Assembly (NCBI GenBank): GCA_027452025.1
Contig: DAIDHI010000035.1
Coordinates: 1 to 64,000 of the forward strand
DNA: 64,000 bases
From: Elusimicrobiota bacterium
GTDB lineage: Bacteria > Elusimicrobiota > Elusimicrobia > UBA1565 > UBA9628
Direction: 5' to 3'
Shown here piece by piece: positions 57,193-64,000 of this stretch. Below the pieces are notes generated by a model, which searched no databases, was not told the origin of the DNA, and saw nothing but the letters and a program-made list of their open reading frames with translations. The position numbers and the translations under genes were made by a program. How positions within the stretch are numbered: the first letter of the stretch is position 1; each line of letters begins with the position of its first letter.

Positions 57193-58673
57193 CGGGCCGG
57201 CTCCGCGGCCGCGGAAGGCGGGGCGTAGCGCGCCGCGCGCTCGCCGGCCGCGCGCGCCTTATCCGGCTCGCCGAGCTGCGTATAGAGCCTCTCGAGGGCC
57301 GCCCACGTCGACGGGCGGTAGGGATTGAGGGCGACGGAGCGCTCGAGGTGGGCCGCCGCTTCATGCGCCAACGCCCCGGCCTCTTCGGGCGACGCCGCCT
57401 GCGGCAGGGACTTGAGGTCCATCTCCGCGGCCAGCCGTTCGGCTTGCGCGTCGTCATGCGCGCGAATCGAGCGAGCGAGAAGCTCCTGGATTTGCGCGGG
57501 CGGCGCTCCGCGGGCCGCGCGCTCAACGGCCTGGGCTTCCAGCCGGTCCGCCGCCCAAGCCCGCCACGACCATGCGCAGGCGACCGCGGCCGCCGCCAGC
57601 ACGGCGGCGGCCGCCGGCAGCTTGCGGCGCGCGGGGATATTGACGCCGTTGGACACCTGGGGCGCCGAGGAGCCGGCGAGATAGCAAAAGAGCCAGAAGT
57701 TGGCCGGAATGGACAGCGGATAATCCCAAAGGCTCTGCACGAGCACGGCCAGCGCGCCGAAACGCTTGTGCGAGCCGCCGCGGCGCAGGAAATGAGCCAA
57801 TCCCGCCGACCAGACCAGCGCGTAAGGGATGCCGCATTCGGCCGCAAGCTCCAGGAAATGCTCGTGAGCGTACAGGCTGGACAAGTCGGACCCTGGATTT
57901 TGATAAACCGGCATGACGAAGGCGTAGCTGCCGGGGCCGAAGCCAAACCAAGGCCGCGCGCAAGCCATCCTCGCCGCCGCCACCCACCATTGCCAGCGGT
58001 GGAAAACGTCGGGAGACTTGAGCTTGGCGTAGATCGCCACGAGACAAAAAAACCCTATCAGCGCGCCGCCCCAATAGCCCGCCGCCCCGGTCTGGCGCCG
58101 GGTGAGCATCAGGGCCGCCGCCAGGCCCAGCCAAGCGCCGACGCTGTGCGACCACGCCAGGCAAACCAGCAATCCGGCCGACAGAAACCAGTCCCGCTTC
58201 TGCCAAGCCAAGGGCAACAGCATCAGGCAGGTCCCCGCGAACACGTTGGTGTTGAGGAAAGCGCTGAACGGGCGGCCGATGTGCTCTCGGGAATGCTGAT
58301 AGAAGGCGAGGATCACGAGCACCCAGGCGCAGGCGCGCAGGGCCTCGTCGATGCGGGAGCGCTCGTCTTTGGAGACGGCGCTCAGCGCGGGGAAAATCGC
58401 CAGGCCCAAGATCAGCCACCGCCACGAGCCCACGGAGAACGCCGCGACCGGGCTTTGCGCGGCCGCGAGACCGGCCAGCAGGGCCAGTCCCGCGGCCCAG
58501 GCCGCGGTGCGGGCGTGCGGCAGCGGGACGTAGCCGAGGGCGATCCGCGCCGCCAGCCAGAGTCCGAGGCCGCCGACGGCGGCTAAAAAAAGGAAGGACT
58601 GCGCCCACAGGTCCCATCCTCCCCGCAGCAGAGGCCCGGCGGCGACGAGCAGGCCGATCAGGAAGGCGAGCAA
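57189..58673 (-). CDS. O-antigen ligase/polymerase (Wzy_C)
   Basis: A 494-residue membrane protein with about eleven helices. The Wzy_C block is seen as N-T-N-V-F-A-G near residue 141, W-F-G-F-G-P-G-S-Y-A near residue 245 and Y-A-H-E-H-F-L-E-L-A-A-E-C-G-I near residue 269, with the catalytic-type His/Glu loop. The C-terminal 100 residues are helical and Ala-rich with L-N-P-Y-R-P-S-T-W, like a short TPR pair. The only start is TTG, 15 bases after the pilQ stop and in the same frame, so translation probably depends on ribosomes finishing pilQ. It opens the glycan half of the run. Confidence 0.82.
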   Translation of the reverse strand: MLAFLIGLLVAAGPLLRGGWDLWAQSFLFLAAVGGLGLWLAARIALGYVPLPHARTAAWAAGLALLAGLAAAQSPVAAFSVGSWRWLILGLAIFPALSAVSKDERSRIDEALRACAWVLVILAFYQHSREHIGRPFSAFLNTNVFAGTCLMLLPLAWQKRDWFLSAGLLVCLAWSHSVGAWLGLAAALMLTRRQTGAAGYWGGALIGFFCLVAIYAKLKSPDVFHRWQWWVAAARMACARPWFGFGPGSYAFVMPVYQNPGSDLSSLYAHEHFLELAAECGIPYALVWSAGLAHFLRRGGSHKRFGALAVLVQSLWDYPLSIPANFWLFCYLAGSSAPQVSNGVNIPARRKLPAAAAVLAAAAVACAWSWRAWAADRLEAQAVERAARGAPPAQIQELLARSIRAHDDAQAERLAAEMDLKSLPQAASPEEAGALAHEAAAHLERSVALNPYRPSTWAALERLYTQLGEPDKARAAGERAARYAPPSAAAEPAR

Positions 58674-58688
58674 GGGCGGTCGGCCGTC

Positions 58689-60692
58689 CTAGGCCGCCAT
58701 GATCTTGGAGGTGACGAAGATCAGCAGCTCTGAGCGCGTCCGGGTATGGTCCTTCTTCTTGAAGAGCCAGCCGATGATCGGGATGTCGCCCAGGAGCGGG
58801 ATCTTAGCGTACTGATCGCTGACCGAGTCGCTGATCAAGCCGCCGATGACGATGGTCTCGCCGTTGTCGACCATCACCGTCGTCGTCGCGTTGCGCGAGT
58901 CGATGCCCGGGGCGCCCGTGACGGCCGTGGCCGCGCTGCTCGTCGCCGACGGCTGGCTGACGTTGGGGTTGAGCATCAGGGTGATGCGTCCGTCGGCGTT
59001 GATCGTGGGCGTCACCGTCAACTGGATGCCCGTGATGGCGTAGTTCAGGGTCTGGGTCTGGACGCCGGTCGAGGCCACGTTGGCGGTGACGTAGGGAATC
59101 TGCGTGGTGACGTTGATGGTCGCCGGCTGGTTGTTGAGCGTGGCCACTTTGGGGTCGGAAAGGACCTTCACCTTGCCTTCGGCCGCCGCCGCGGTGAGCG
59201 TGGCGTTGAGGAAGTAGTTGTTCGTGATGCGCCCGAAAGTCAGCGCGCCCAGGATGTTGCTGGCCGGCAGGTTGACCCCGGTGCCGCGGCCGTTGCCGCC
59301 CACGCCGGAGCCGCCGAGCAGCGGGACGGGGATTGTATTGGCCGTCGTGTTCAAAGGGCTGGTCAAGGTCGTCGCGCCGGCCATGGGGCCCACGGTATTG
59401 CCGATGTAGTTGGTCCCGCTCTGCCCGCCGATGCGCCCGTTATTGACCCCCGTGAGGTCCCACTGGATGCCGTAGTTGAGCGAGTTGGTCAGGCCCACCT
59501 CGATGAGCTTGACCTCGATGAGGACCTGCTTCGGGCGCACGTCGAGCTCGTTGACGATCTTCTCCGTCGAGATGAGGCCTTCGGGCGATTCCGTCACGAT
59601 GAGCGAGTTCGTCTTGGCGTCGGCGATGGTCGTGCCCGGCCGGCCCTCGGCCGAGCGGATCTGATTGACCGCGGCGGCCAGGTCGGCGGCTTTGGCGTAG
59701 TTGAGCGGGATCACCTTCGTCGCCGTGGCCGCGGCGGACTTGGCCGATTGCGCGGCGGCCGGAGTCAGCACTCTCAGCACGTCGTCTCCGACCTGCGTCG
59801 TGGTCAGGTTCATCATCGTCAGGATCGTGCCGAACGCCTCGTTGAACGGCACGTTGGTCAGGTGCAAGGTGAGGTTGCCGGTCACGTCCGGTCCGTAGAT
59901 GATGTTCATCCGCGCCTTCGCCGCCATGAGACGGATGACGTCGCGAATGTCGGTGTTGTCGAAATCGAGGGTCACGGGATCGACCGGGAGCCGGGCGAGC
60001 ATGTCGACCTGCTCCGGAGCCGCCTCGACCACGGCCGCGGGAGCCGCCGAGGCAGCCTGCGCCTTCTTGCCCGTCGCCGTGGCGTCGGCCGACCTGGCGA
60101 TGGCCGCCAACTCAGGGCTGTAATTGGGGTCGAGCCCGTCCTCCTTCTCGGCCTTGGCGGCCTGCGCCGAGGCGTCCGAAGCGGGGGCGGCCTCGGAGGC
60201 CTGGCCGCTCTGGCCGGCGGCTTGCAGCGCCGCCGCATCGGCCGCGGCTTGCGCCGGCGCCGGCGCCGGCGCGGCAGCGGACTGCGCGGCCGGGGCTCCA
60301 AGAGTGACGACGAGGTCGGTGCCGTCTTGCGCGACTTGGTAGGCGGTCTGCTTCTTGAGATCGAGGACGACGCGGGCGATCAATTGGGGCGAGCGCTGGA
60401 ACTGGCCGGCGCGCACGTCCTTGAGGTAGTCTCCTCGACCGGGAAAGCTCTTGCGATCGACTTGGTATTGGGTACCGGGGAGCTCGATGACCAGCCGCGC
60501 CGGCGTCGCCGTCACGAAGCTGCGGTAGGCGACGGGGCTGCTCAGCGAAATGCGAACCGTGTCTTTCGCCACGGAGATGGCGTCGACGGACGCGCCGGAG
60601 TCGGCCCAGGCCGGCGCGACGGCCGCCTGCGGACAGAGGATCAGCAGGGAGAGTATCGCAGCGGCGGCCTTTTTGAGTCGATCGGTGGTCAT
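58689..60692 (-). CDS. pilQ: Type IV pilus secretin
   Basis: A 667-residue outer-membrane secretin that would form the channel for a type IV pilus. A signal peptide covers residues 1-30. An AMIN peptidoglycan-binding domain (about 35-130) is followed by an Ala/Pro/Gln-rich linker (about 133-185). N-domains (about 230-400) include F-D-N-T-D-I-R-D-V-I and I-I-Y-G-P-D-V-T-G-N-L-T. The secretin domain (about 405-667) has V-L-I-E-V-K-L-I-E-V-G and ends with I-P-L-L-G-D-I-P-I-I-G-W-L-F. A Gly/Thr/Asn-rich insert lies near 440-500. Only one AMIN domain is visible. It follows pilP after 14 bases. Confidence 0.94.
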   Translation of the reverse strand: MTTDRLKKAAAAILSLLILCPQAAVAPAWADSGASVDAISVAKDTVRISLSSPVAYRSFVTATPARLVIELPGTQYQVDRKSFPGRGDYLKDVRAGQFQRSPQLIARVVLDLKKQTAYQVAQDGTDLVVTLGAPAAQSAAAPAPAPAQAAADAAALQAAGQSGQASEAAPASDASAQAAKAEKEDGLDPNYSPELAAIARSADATATGKKAQAASAAPAAVVEAAPEQVDMLARLPVDPVTLDFDNTDIRDVIRLMAAKARMNIIYGPDVTGNLTLHLTNVPFNEAFGTILTMMNLTTTQVGDDVLRVLTPAAAQSAKSAAATATKVIPLNYAKAADLAAAVNQIRSAEGRPGTTIADAKTNSLIVTESPEGLISTEKIVNELDVRPKQVLIEVKLIEVGLTNSLNYGIQWDLTGVNNGRIGGQSGTNYIGNTVGPMAGATTLTSPLNTTANTIPVPLLGGSGVGGNGRGTGVNLPASNILGALTFGRITNNYFLNATLTAAAAEGKVKVLSDPKVATLNNQPATINVTTQIPYVTANVASTGVQTQTLNYAITGIQLTVTPTINADGRITLMLNPNVSQPSATSSAATAVTGAPGIDSRNATTTVMVDNGETIVIGGLISDSVSDQYAKIPLLGDIPIIGWLFKKKDHTRTRSELLIFVTSKIMAA

Positions 60693-60706
60693 AGTTCTCC
60701 GCGCTT

Positions 60707-61174
60707 CTAGTCCGTCTCCCGCTCGCCGAGGCGGAAGATTTGCACGTCCCCTTCCCGCGTCTGCAAGCTGGCCCTCTTGCGCCTCAAATCCAAGCGGCCG
60801 CCGACTCCCGGCACGGGCTTGCCCCCCGGGGCGTAAAGCCGGCCGCGGCGCAGCATCAGGGTGTAGCCGTAGGTATTGTCGGTAAAGACGGCGAAGCCGC
60901 TGCGCCGGTCGCCCATGATGCCCCTCAGCGTCAGATTGTGGATGCTGAAATCCTCCAGGTTGAACTTATGCCCGGCCGCGAGCGTCCCGGCGGTGAGGCT
61001 GCGAAACGGGTCGCGGAGGCGCTCGGCGTTGTAGATGGATTGGACGCTAACCGCCGGCGCGGGCTTCGGCGAGACGGCGGCCGGCGGCGCGGACGGCGCG
61101 GGTCGCACGGCTGGCGGCGCGGCCCAAACGGCGGCCGGACCGGTCAGAAGCAGCGAGAGGAGCGCGGTCTTCAT
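60707..61174 (-). CDS. pilP: Type IV pilus alignment lipoprotein-like protein PilP
   Basis: A 155-residue exported protein. A signal peptide (K-T-A-L-L-S-L-L-L-T) is followed by a Pro/Ala-rich linker to about residue 42. The core has L-R-D-P-F-R-S-L near residue 55 and L-R-G-I-M-G-D-R near residue 85, the PilP beta-domain signatures. There is no lipobox Cys near the cleavage site, so it is probably not a lipoprotein here, unlike Neisseria PilP. PilP joins PilN/PilO to PilQ. ATG overlaps pilO by 4 bases. Confidence 0.9.
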   Translation of the reverse strand: MKTALLSLLLTGPAAVWAAPPAVRPAPSAPPAAVSPKPAPAVSVQSIYNAERLRDPFRSLTAGTLAAGHKFNLEDFSIHNLTLRGIMGDRRSGFAVFTDNTYGYTLMLRRGRLYAPGGKPVPGVGGRLDLRRKRASLQTREGDVQIFRLGERETD

Positions 61175-61722
61175 CCCTTATACTGGTAGGAGATCAGCGT
61201 GAAGCTCACCTGCATCTGCCCGCTGCCGTCCTCCGCCCCATAGTTGATGTTCTGCACGTTGAAGATGCGCTCCTCCAGCGAGACGGCCGCCAGGAACTTG
61301 CCCACGTTATGAAAGGAGCCCCTGACGATCACCGGGTAATCCAGCTCGACGAAGAACTGCTTGTTGGCCGTCGGACCCGGCGTGAAGCTCTTGAGGTCGA
61401 CGTCGTATTGCTGGGCCAGCGCCCCGAGGGTCACGAGAATCTCGGGGACGGACTTGTCCTTGGGCAGACGGCGAGCCGCTTCGACGGCCTCGTCGTTGAG
61501 AGTCTTGAGGTCCGATTGCAGGCGCGGCAGCCGGGCGGCCTCCTGCTTGGCCTTGTCGATCTTGGCTTCGACCTGCTCGACGCTCTTGGACGTGTCGTCG
61601 ATGCGGTTGGAGATCGGCAGCCAAAAGAAAGCGATGTAGATGTAGCCGAAGGCGCCCAGGCCGAGCACCCCCGCCACGATGGCCTGCTGCTGCTGTTTGG
61701 TCAGCTTGATGTTGACGGCCAT
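61171..61722 (-). CDS. pilO: Type IV pilus inner-membrane protein PilO
   Basis: A 183-residue bitopic protein. The N-terminal cytoplasmic stretch (K-L-T-K-Q-Q-Q-Q) is followed by one transmembrane helix (about 14-34), a coiled coil (about 38-80) and a ferredoxin-like periplasmic domain with F-V-E-L-D-Y-P-V-I-V-R-G near residue 128. PilO pairs with PilN to form the alignment subcomplex. The length is slightly less than the 200-residue norm. One base separates it from pilN. Confidence 0.92.
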   Translation of the reverse strand: MAVNIKLTKQQQQAIVAGVLGLGAFGYIYIAFFWLPISNRIDDTSKSVEQVEAKIDKAKQEAARLPRLQSDLKTLNDEAVEAARRLPKDKSVPEILVTLGALAQQYDVDLKSFTPGPTANKQFFVELDYPVIVRGSFHNVGKFLAAVSLEERIFNVQNINYGAEDGSGQMQVSFTLISYQYKG

Positions 61723-61723
61723 G

Positions 61724-62278
61724 TCACAGTTGCGGCGTGTAAGTCGACGTCAGCGAAAAGTTGTAGACGCCGTCGGCGCCCTCCGTCACCGCGCCAAGCT
61801 CCACGGCGGAAAAGCGCCCGCTGTCGGAGAGCTTGCGCGTCCACGAGGCGATGTCCTGCTCGGTGCGGGCCTGCGCCATCGCCGAAAGCTTGACCGGCAT
61901 TCCTCCGCTGCCGCCGCCAGACGTCGTCAAGGTCTTGACCTGCACGCCGGCCGGCACGCTGCGCACGAAATCCGCCATGAATCGGGGATAGAGCGGCCGT
62001 CCCTTGAGCAGGTCGTTGATCACGTTGAGCCTGGCCCGCACGGCCGAAGCCGTCTTTTCCAGTTCCTCGACCTGATCCACGATGACCTGCAGCTTCTTGA
62101 GCTGCCCCTGATCGTAGGCGTATTGCTTCTGCAGCCGCGTCAGCGTCCAATAGTGCATTACCGAGGCCAGCGCGATGAGAATCAGCGCGACGATTCCGAC
62201 CGCGGAGGCCTGCATGATCTGCTGCTTTTGCCGCGCCTTGGCGAGGATCTCGGCCGGGACGAGGTTGATCTTGATCAT
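61724..62278 (-). CDS. pilN: Type IV pilus inner-membrane protein PilN
   Basis: A 184-residue bitopic protein. It starts with the PilM-binding motif I-K-I-N-L-V-P-A-E near residues 2-10, then one helix (about 24-43), a coiled coil (about 48-85), and a periplasmic domain with P-A-G-V-Q-V-K-T-L near residue 110. The Gly/Ser-rich loop near residue 121 is unusual in placement but not in kind. It links cytoplasmic PilM to PilO. The start is 4 bases downstream of the pilM stop. Confidence 0.93.
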   Translation of the reverse strand: MIKINLVPAEILAKARQKQQIMQASAVGIVALILIALASVMHYWTLTRLQKQYAYDQGQLKKLQVIVDQVEELEKTASAVRARLNVINDLLKGRPLYPRFMADFVRSVPAGVQVKTLTTSGGGSGGMPVKLSAMAQARTEQDIASWTRKLSDSGRFSAVELGAVTEGADGVYNFSLTSTYTPQL

Positions 62279-62282
62279 GGCT

Positions 62283-63440
62283 TCAAGCCCAATCCCTGTT
62301 GCGCCGCAGCGCCAGGCCCGCGGCCACCCCGAAGGCGGGCGTCAGGTCCGCGGGAACGTCGACGGATGTCTTCAGAAACGAGAAGGGGTCGAGGACGCTG
62401 ACCGGCACCTTGAGCTCGCCCGCAAGATGCTTGGAGAGGTTGCGCAGTCGCGCCGTGCCGCCCATGAGCACGATGCGGCCGATGGAGCGCTCGGGGCCCT
62501 GCGACAGGTAGAAGTCCACCGACCGGTGAACCTCGGCGACCAAGTCCTTGACGACGCCGGTGATCGCCTGGGACACGCCCAGCGCTTCGCGCTGGCCCTC
62601 TTGAAGGGCCTTTTCCTTTTCCGCGGGGTCGACGATGATCCCGTAGCTGCGCTTGGCCTCCTCGGCCTTGGCTTGGTCCATCTGGAACGCCTTCATGATA
62701 GCCTTGGTCAAGGTGTTGCCCGAGATGAAGATGTCGCGCACGACCCGGGTAACCCCGCTTTCGAGGATCGAAAGGTTGGTCACCATATGGCCGATGTTGA
62801 GATAGAGCGTCGCCCCGAGCTCCGGCTTGGGACCCTGCAGGCGCTCATAGACGTTCTCCAAGGCGAAGGAGTCGACGTCGATGATCGTCGGCGTGAGGCC
62901 GGCGCCCTGCAGCACGTCGAGCCTCGCGGAGATGAGGTCCCTCTTGGCGGCCACGAGGACCGTCTCCATCTTCTTCTGGCCCTCCTCGACGAGCTCGGCG
63001 AGGATGTGGAAGCCGAGCTGCACCTCGTTGATGTCGAAGGGGATGAAGGGTTCGGCCTCGGTGGCCAAAGTAGCGGTGAGCTCCGACTTCGTCAGCCGAG
63101 GAAACTTCACGTAGCGGACGATGACGGAGTTGCCCGAGAGCGCCGTCGCCGTCTCCTTGACGCGGATGCCCTTCTTGATGAGGAAAGCGCGCAGCTCGTT
63201 GATCGTGTAAGCCTTTTTCTCCTCGGGAGAAGCGTCGGGCTTGGGCTTGAGTTCGACGTAGCCCCAGCTCTTGAGCGCCAGCTGGCCCGACTCTTGCCCG
63301 AACTGCGCGATCTTCAGGGCATAGCTGCCGATGTCGACGCCAACGACGTCTTGCGGCCCCGTAAAGAACGCGGCCAAGCCCTTGGCCTTCTTGAGGGCCG
63401 CGCCTGCCTTCATCTTCCAGTCTGCGATAGGAACCGCCAT
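62283..63440 (-). CDS. pilM: Type IV pilus assembly ATPase-fold protein PilM
   Basis: A 385-residue actin-like protein. It has V-V-G-V-D-I-G-S-Y-A-L-K near residues 33-44, the adenosine and phosphate loops of this fold, N-I-G-H-M-V-T-N-L-S near residue 220, and V-L-M-G-G-T-A-R-L near residue 325. It sits on the cytoplasmic face and binds the N-terminus of PilN. The start ATG 63440 gives the usual family N-terminus; a longer frame starting at 63515 would begin inside the -10 element of the promoter and is rejected. No Shine-Dalgarno sequence precedes it. Confidence 0.94.
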   Translation of the reverse strand: MAVPIADWKMKAGAALKKAKGLAAFFTGPQDVVGVDIGSYALKIAQFGQESGQLALKSWGYVELKPKPDASPEEKKAYTINELRAFLIKKGIRVKETATALSGNSVIVRYVKFPRLTKSELTATLATEAEPFIPFDINEVQLGFHILAELVEEGQKKMETVLVAAKRDLISARLDVLQGAGLTPTIIDVDSFALENVYERLQGPKPELGATLYLNIGHMVTNLSILESGVTRVVRDIFISGNTLTKAIMKAFQMDQAKAEEAKRSYGIIVDPAEKEKALQEGQREALGVSQAITGVVKDLVAEVHRSVDFYLSQGPERSIGRIVLMGGTARLRNLSKHLAGELKVPVSVLDPFSFLKTSVDVPADLTPAFGVAAGLALRRNRDWA

Positions 63441-63508
63441 GATTTTTAAAATCCAGCCATGAAAAAGCGCCAGCGCCCCCTGGCTGGAAGGGGGTCGACT
63501 CGGCGCGT
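63441..63508 (-). promoter_or_regulatory. Structured 5' leader of the pil operon
   Basis: The 68-base leader has two mutually exclusive hairpins: CCCCC/GGGGG (63490-63494 with 63476-63480) and CCAGC/GCTGG (63483-63487 with 63470-63474). The second is followed by C-G-C and five T (63462-63466). Next to the ATG lies a perfect inverted repeat GATTTT-T-AAAATC (63441-63453), where a Shine-Dalgarno sequence would be expected. This looks like a control region, though the stems are short. Confidence 0.35.
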
Positions 63509-63514
63509 GCCTCA

Positions 63515-63543
63515 TTAATAACAGGATTGCAACTCTTTGTCAA
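63515..63543 (-). promoter_or_regulatory. Sigma-70-type promoter of pilMNOPQ
   Basis: On the minus strand a consensus -35 TTGACA (63538-63543), a 17-base spacer and -10 TATTAA (63515-63520) with an extended TG. This is the best full promoter seen in the window. Expected +1 is near 63508. Confidence 0.7.
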
Positions 63544-63596
63544 GGCCCGGTCCCAAAAGTCACAAAATTGAGACCGGACGTTCTTGGACGATTTGA

Positions 63597-63602
63597 TAGA
63601 AT
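63597..63602 (+). promoter_or_regulatory. Extended -10 element TGATAGAAT of the HAD gene
   Basis: TAGAAT with the TG of an extended -10 (63595-63602). It lies 19 bases before the HAD ATG at 63622, so this mRNA should have a short leader. No good -35 at 17 bases is visible. Confidence 0.45.
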
Positions 63603-63621
63603 TGCCTCCCCGGAATCCAGC

Positions 63622-64000
63622 ATGAAAGCCTTGCTTTTCGACTTTGGCGGCACCCTCGACGCCGACGGTCGGACGTGGATCGACCGCTTCTACCCTATTT
63701 ATAAGGAAACGGGGCTGGAATTCCCGCGCGAACGCTTCGACCGGGCATTCTACGAGAGCGACGACGGACTGCCCCGCCGCCACGCTCTCAAGGGCCTGTC
63801 GTTGGAGCAGACCGTCCGCCTGCAAGTCGAGGACGTCCTGCGCGCGCTGGCGCCGGACCGCCGCGACGCGGCGCCGGCCGTCAGCGGCCGATTCCTCGAG
63901 GACTGCCGCGCCGTGTTTCGCCGCAACGCGCCCGTCCTCGACCGGTTGTCCCGGCGCTTCCGGTTGGGCGTCGTCTCGAACTTTTACGGCAATCTCGACA
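63622..64000 (+). CDS. HAD-family hydrolase, 3' end beyond window
   Basis: The first 126 residues are visible. Motif I is L-L-F-D-F-G-G-T-L-D at residues 4-13, with Gly at the second acid position, a common variant in HAD hydrolases of unknown substrate. Motif II is G-V-V-S-N-F-Y-G near residue 117. The cap region (about 15-100) is helical, as in C1-cap members. It is divergent from pilM with 181 bases between the start codons. Function is unknown; phosphatase activity is likely. Confidence 0.85.
   Translation, partial: MKALLFDFGGTLDADGRTWIDRFYPIYKETGLEFPRERFDRAFYESDDGLPRRHALKGLSLEQTVRLQVEDVLRALAPDRRDAAPAVSGRFLEDCRAVFRRNAPVLDRLSRRFRLGVVSNFYGNLD

Noticed and set aside
58746-60710. Plus-strand open frame of 654 codons opposite pilQ
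   Set aside because: Its sequence is His-, Arg- and Gly-rich, with no domain, and it is fully antisense to a clear secretin gene.
63476-63508. H-type pseudoknot in the pil leader
   Set aside because: The third loop would be one base long, too short to span five pairs; the two stems are more likely alternatives.
63441-63515. Longer form of PilM starting at 63515
   Set aside because: The extra 25 residues are unlike any PilM N-terminus, and the start codon would overlap the -10 element of the best promoter in the window.
63538-63543. Sigma-54 promoter for pilM
   Set aside because: The spacing between the GG- and GC-like elements is off by one base and the GG is not present; the sigma-70 fit is much better.
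1-64000. tRNA genes, rRNA, CRISPR arrays, insertion sequences, integrases or phage genes
   Set aside because: I found no tandem spaced repeats, no tRNA-like folds and no transposase, integrase or phage-like protein in any frame. The dense glycan gene set looks ancestral or long established; codon use is uniform.

Overview
The window is very GC-rich bacterial chromosome, densely coded on both strands, with no rRNA, tRNA, CRISPR array, insertion sequence or phage gene that I can see. A secretin operon (pilMNOPQ), heptose-nucleotide synthesis, O-antigen-ligase-type polymerases and Wzx show a diderm (Gram-negative-type) organism. The gene mix and base composition would suit an uncultivated lineage such as the Elusimicrobiota or a neighbour. 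That placement is only an impression, because no phylogenetic marker is present. Almost the whole window is devoted to surface glycans and their lipid or membrane partners.

Layout. Positions 1-9400 hold a GT-C type membrane glycosyltransferase, a degenerate nucleotidyltransferase, a methyltransferase, a second GT-C enzyme, and a minus-strand series: GT2, UDP-sugar epimerase, UDP-galactopyranose-mutase-like flavoprotein, then hddC-hddA-gmhA and another GT2. With gmhB at 12.5-13.1 kb this gives a full set for GDP-D-glycero-alpha-D-manno-heptose. Positions 9.4-16.2 kb carry a very large YfhO-type membrane protein, gmhB, a glutathione peroxidase, two GT2 enzymes and an unrecognised acidic/basic protein. 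Positions 16.3-26.6 kb, all minus strand, carry an O-antigen ligase with TPRs, an exported TldD-like metalloprotease, a GT-C enzyme and a second exported TldD/E homologue without zinc ligands, preceded by another GT-C enzyme and a GT2-methyltransferase fusion.

Positions 26.7-34.0 kb (plus strand) form a tightly overlapping operon: radical SAM protein, acyl carrier protein, acyl-AMP ligase, LuxE-like acyl-protein synthetase, LuxC-like acyl-CoA reductase, polysaccharide deacetylase and a GNAT-like protein. This acyl activation and reduction cassette lacks luciferase and the LuxD thioesterase, and is the best candidate for an undescribed pathway. Positions 33.9-41.9 kb hold a GT-C enzyme, a SPASM-type radical SAM protein, a GT9 heptosyltransferase-like enzyme, two methyltransferases, MarC and an aconitase.

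Positions 41.9-63.4 kb are one continuous minus-strand run. It begins with pilM-N-O-P-Q behind a canonical promoter and continues, with 4-base overlaps at most joints, through an O-antigen ligase, two YfhO-like proteins, GT9, GT2, a flippase-like protein, methyltransferases, GT4 enzymes, WecB, Wzx and AsnB. A HAD hydrolase starts divergently and leaves the window.

Two general observations. Most genes start on ATGA or GTGA overlaps, so translation is strongly coupled. Genes that open a transcription unit usually lack a Shine-Dalgarno sequence but have a good -10 hexamer ending 6 to 8 bases before the start codon, which predicts widespread leaderless mRNA.
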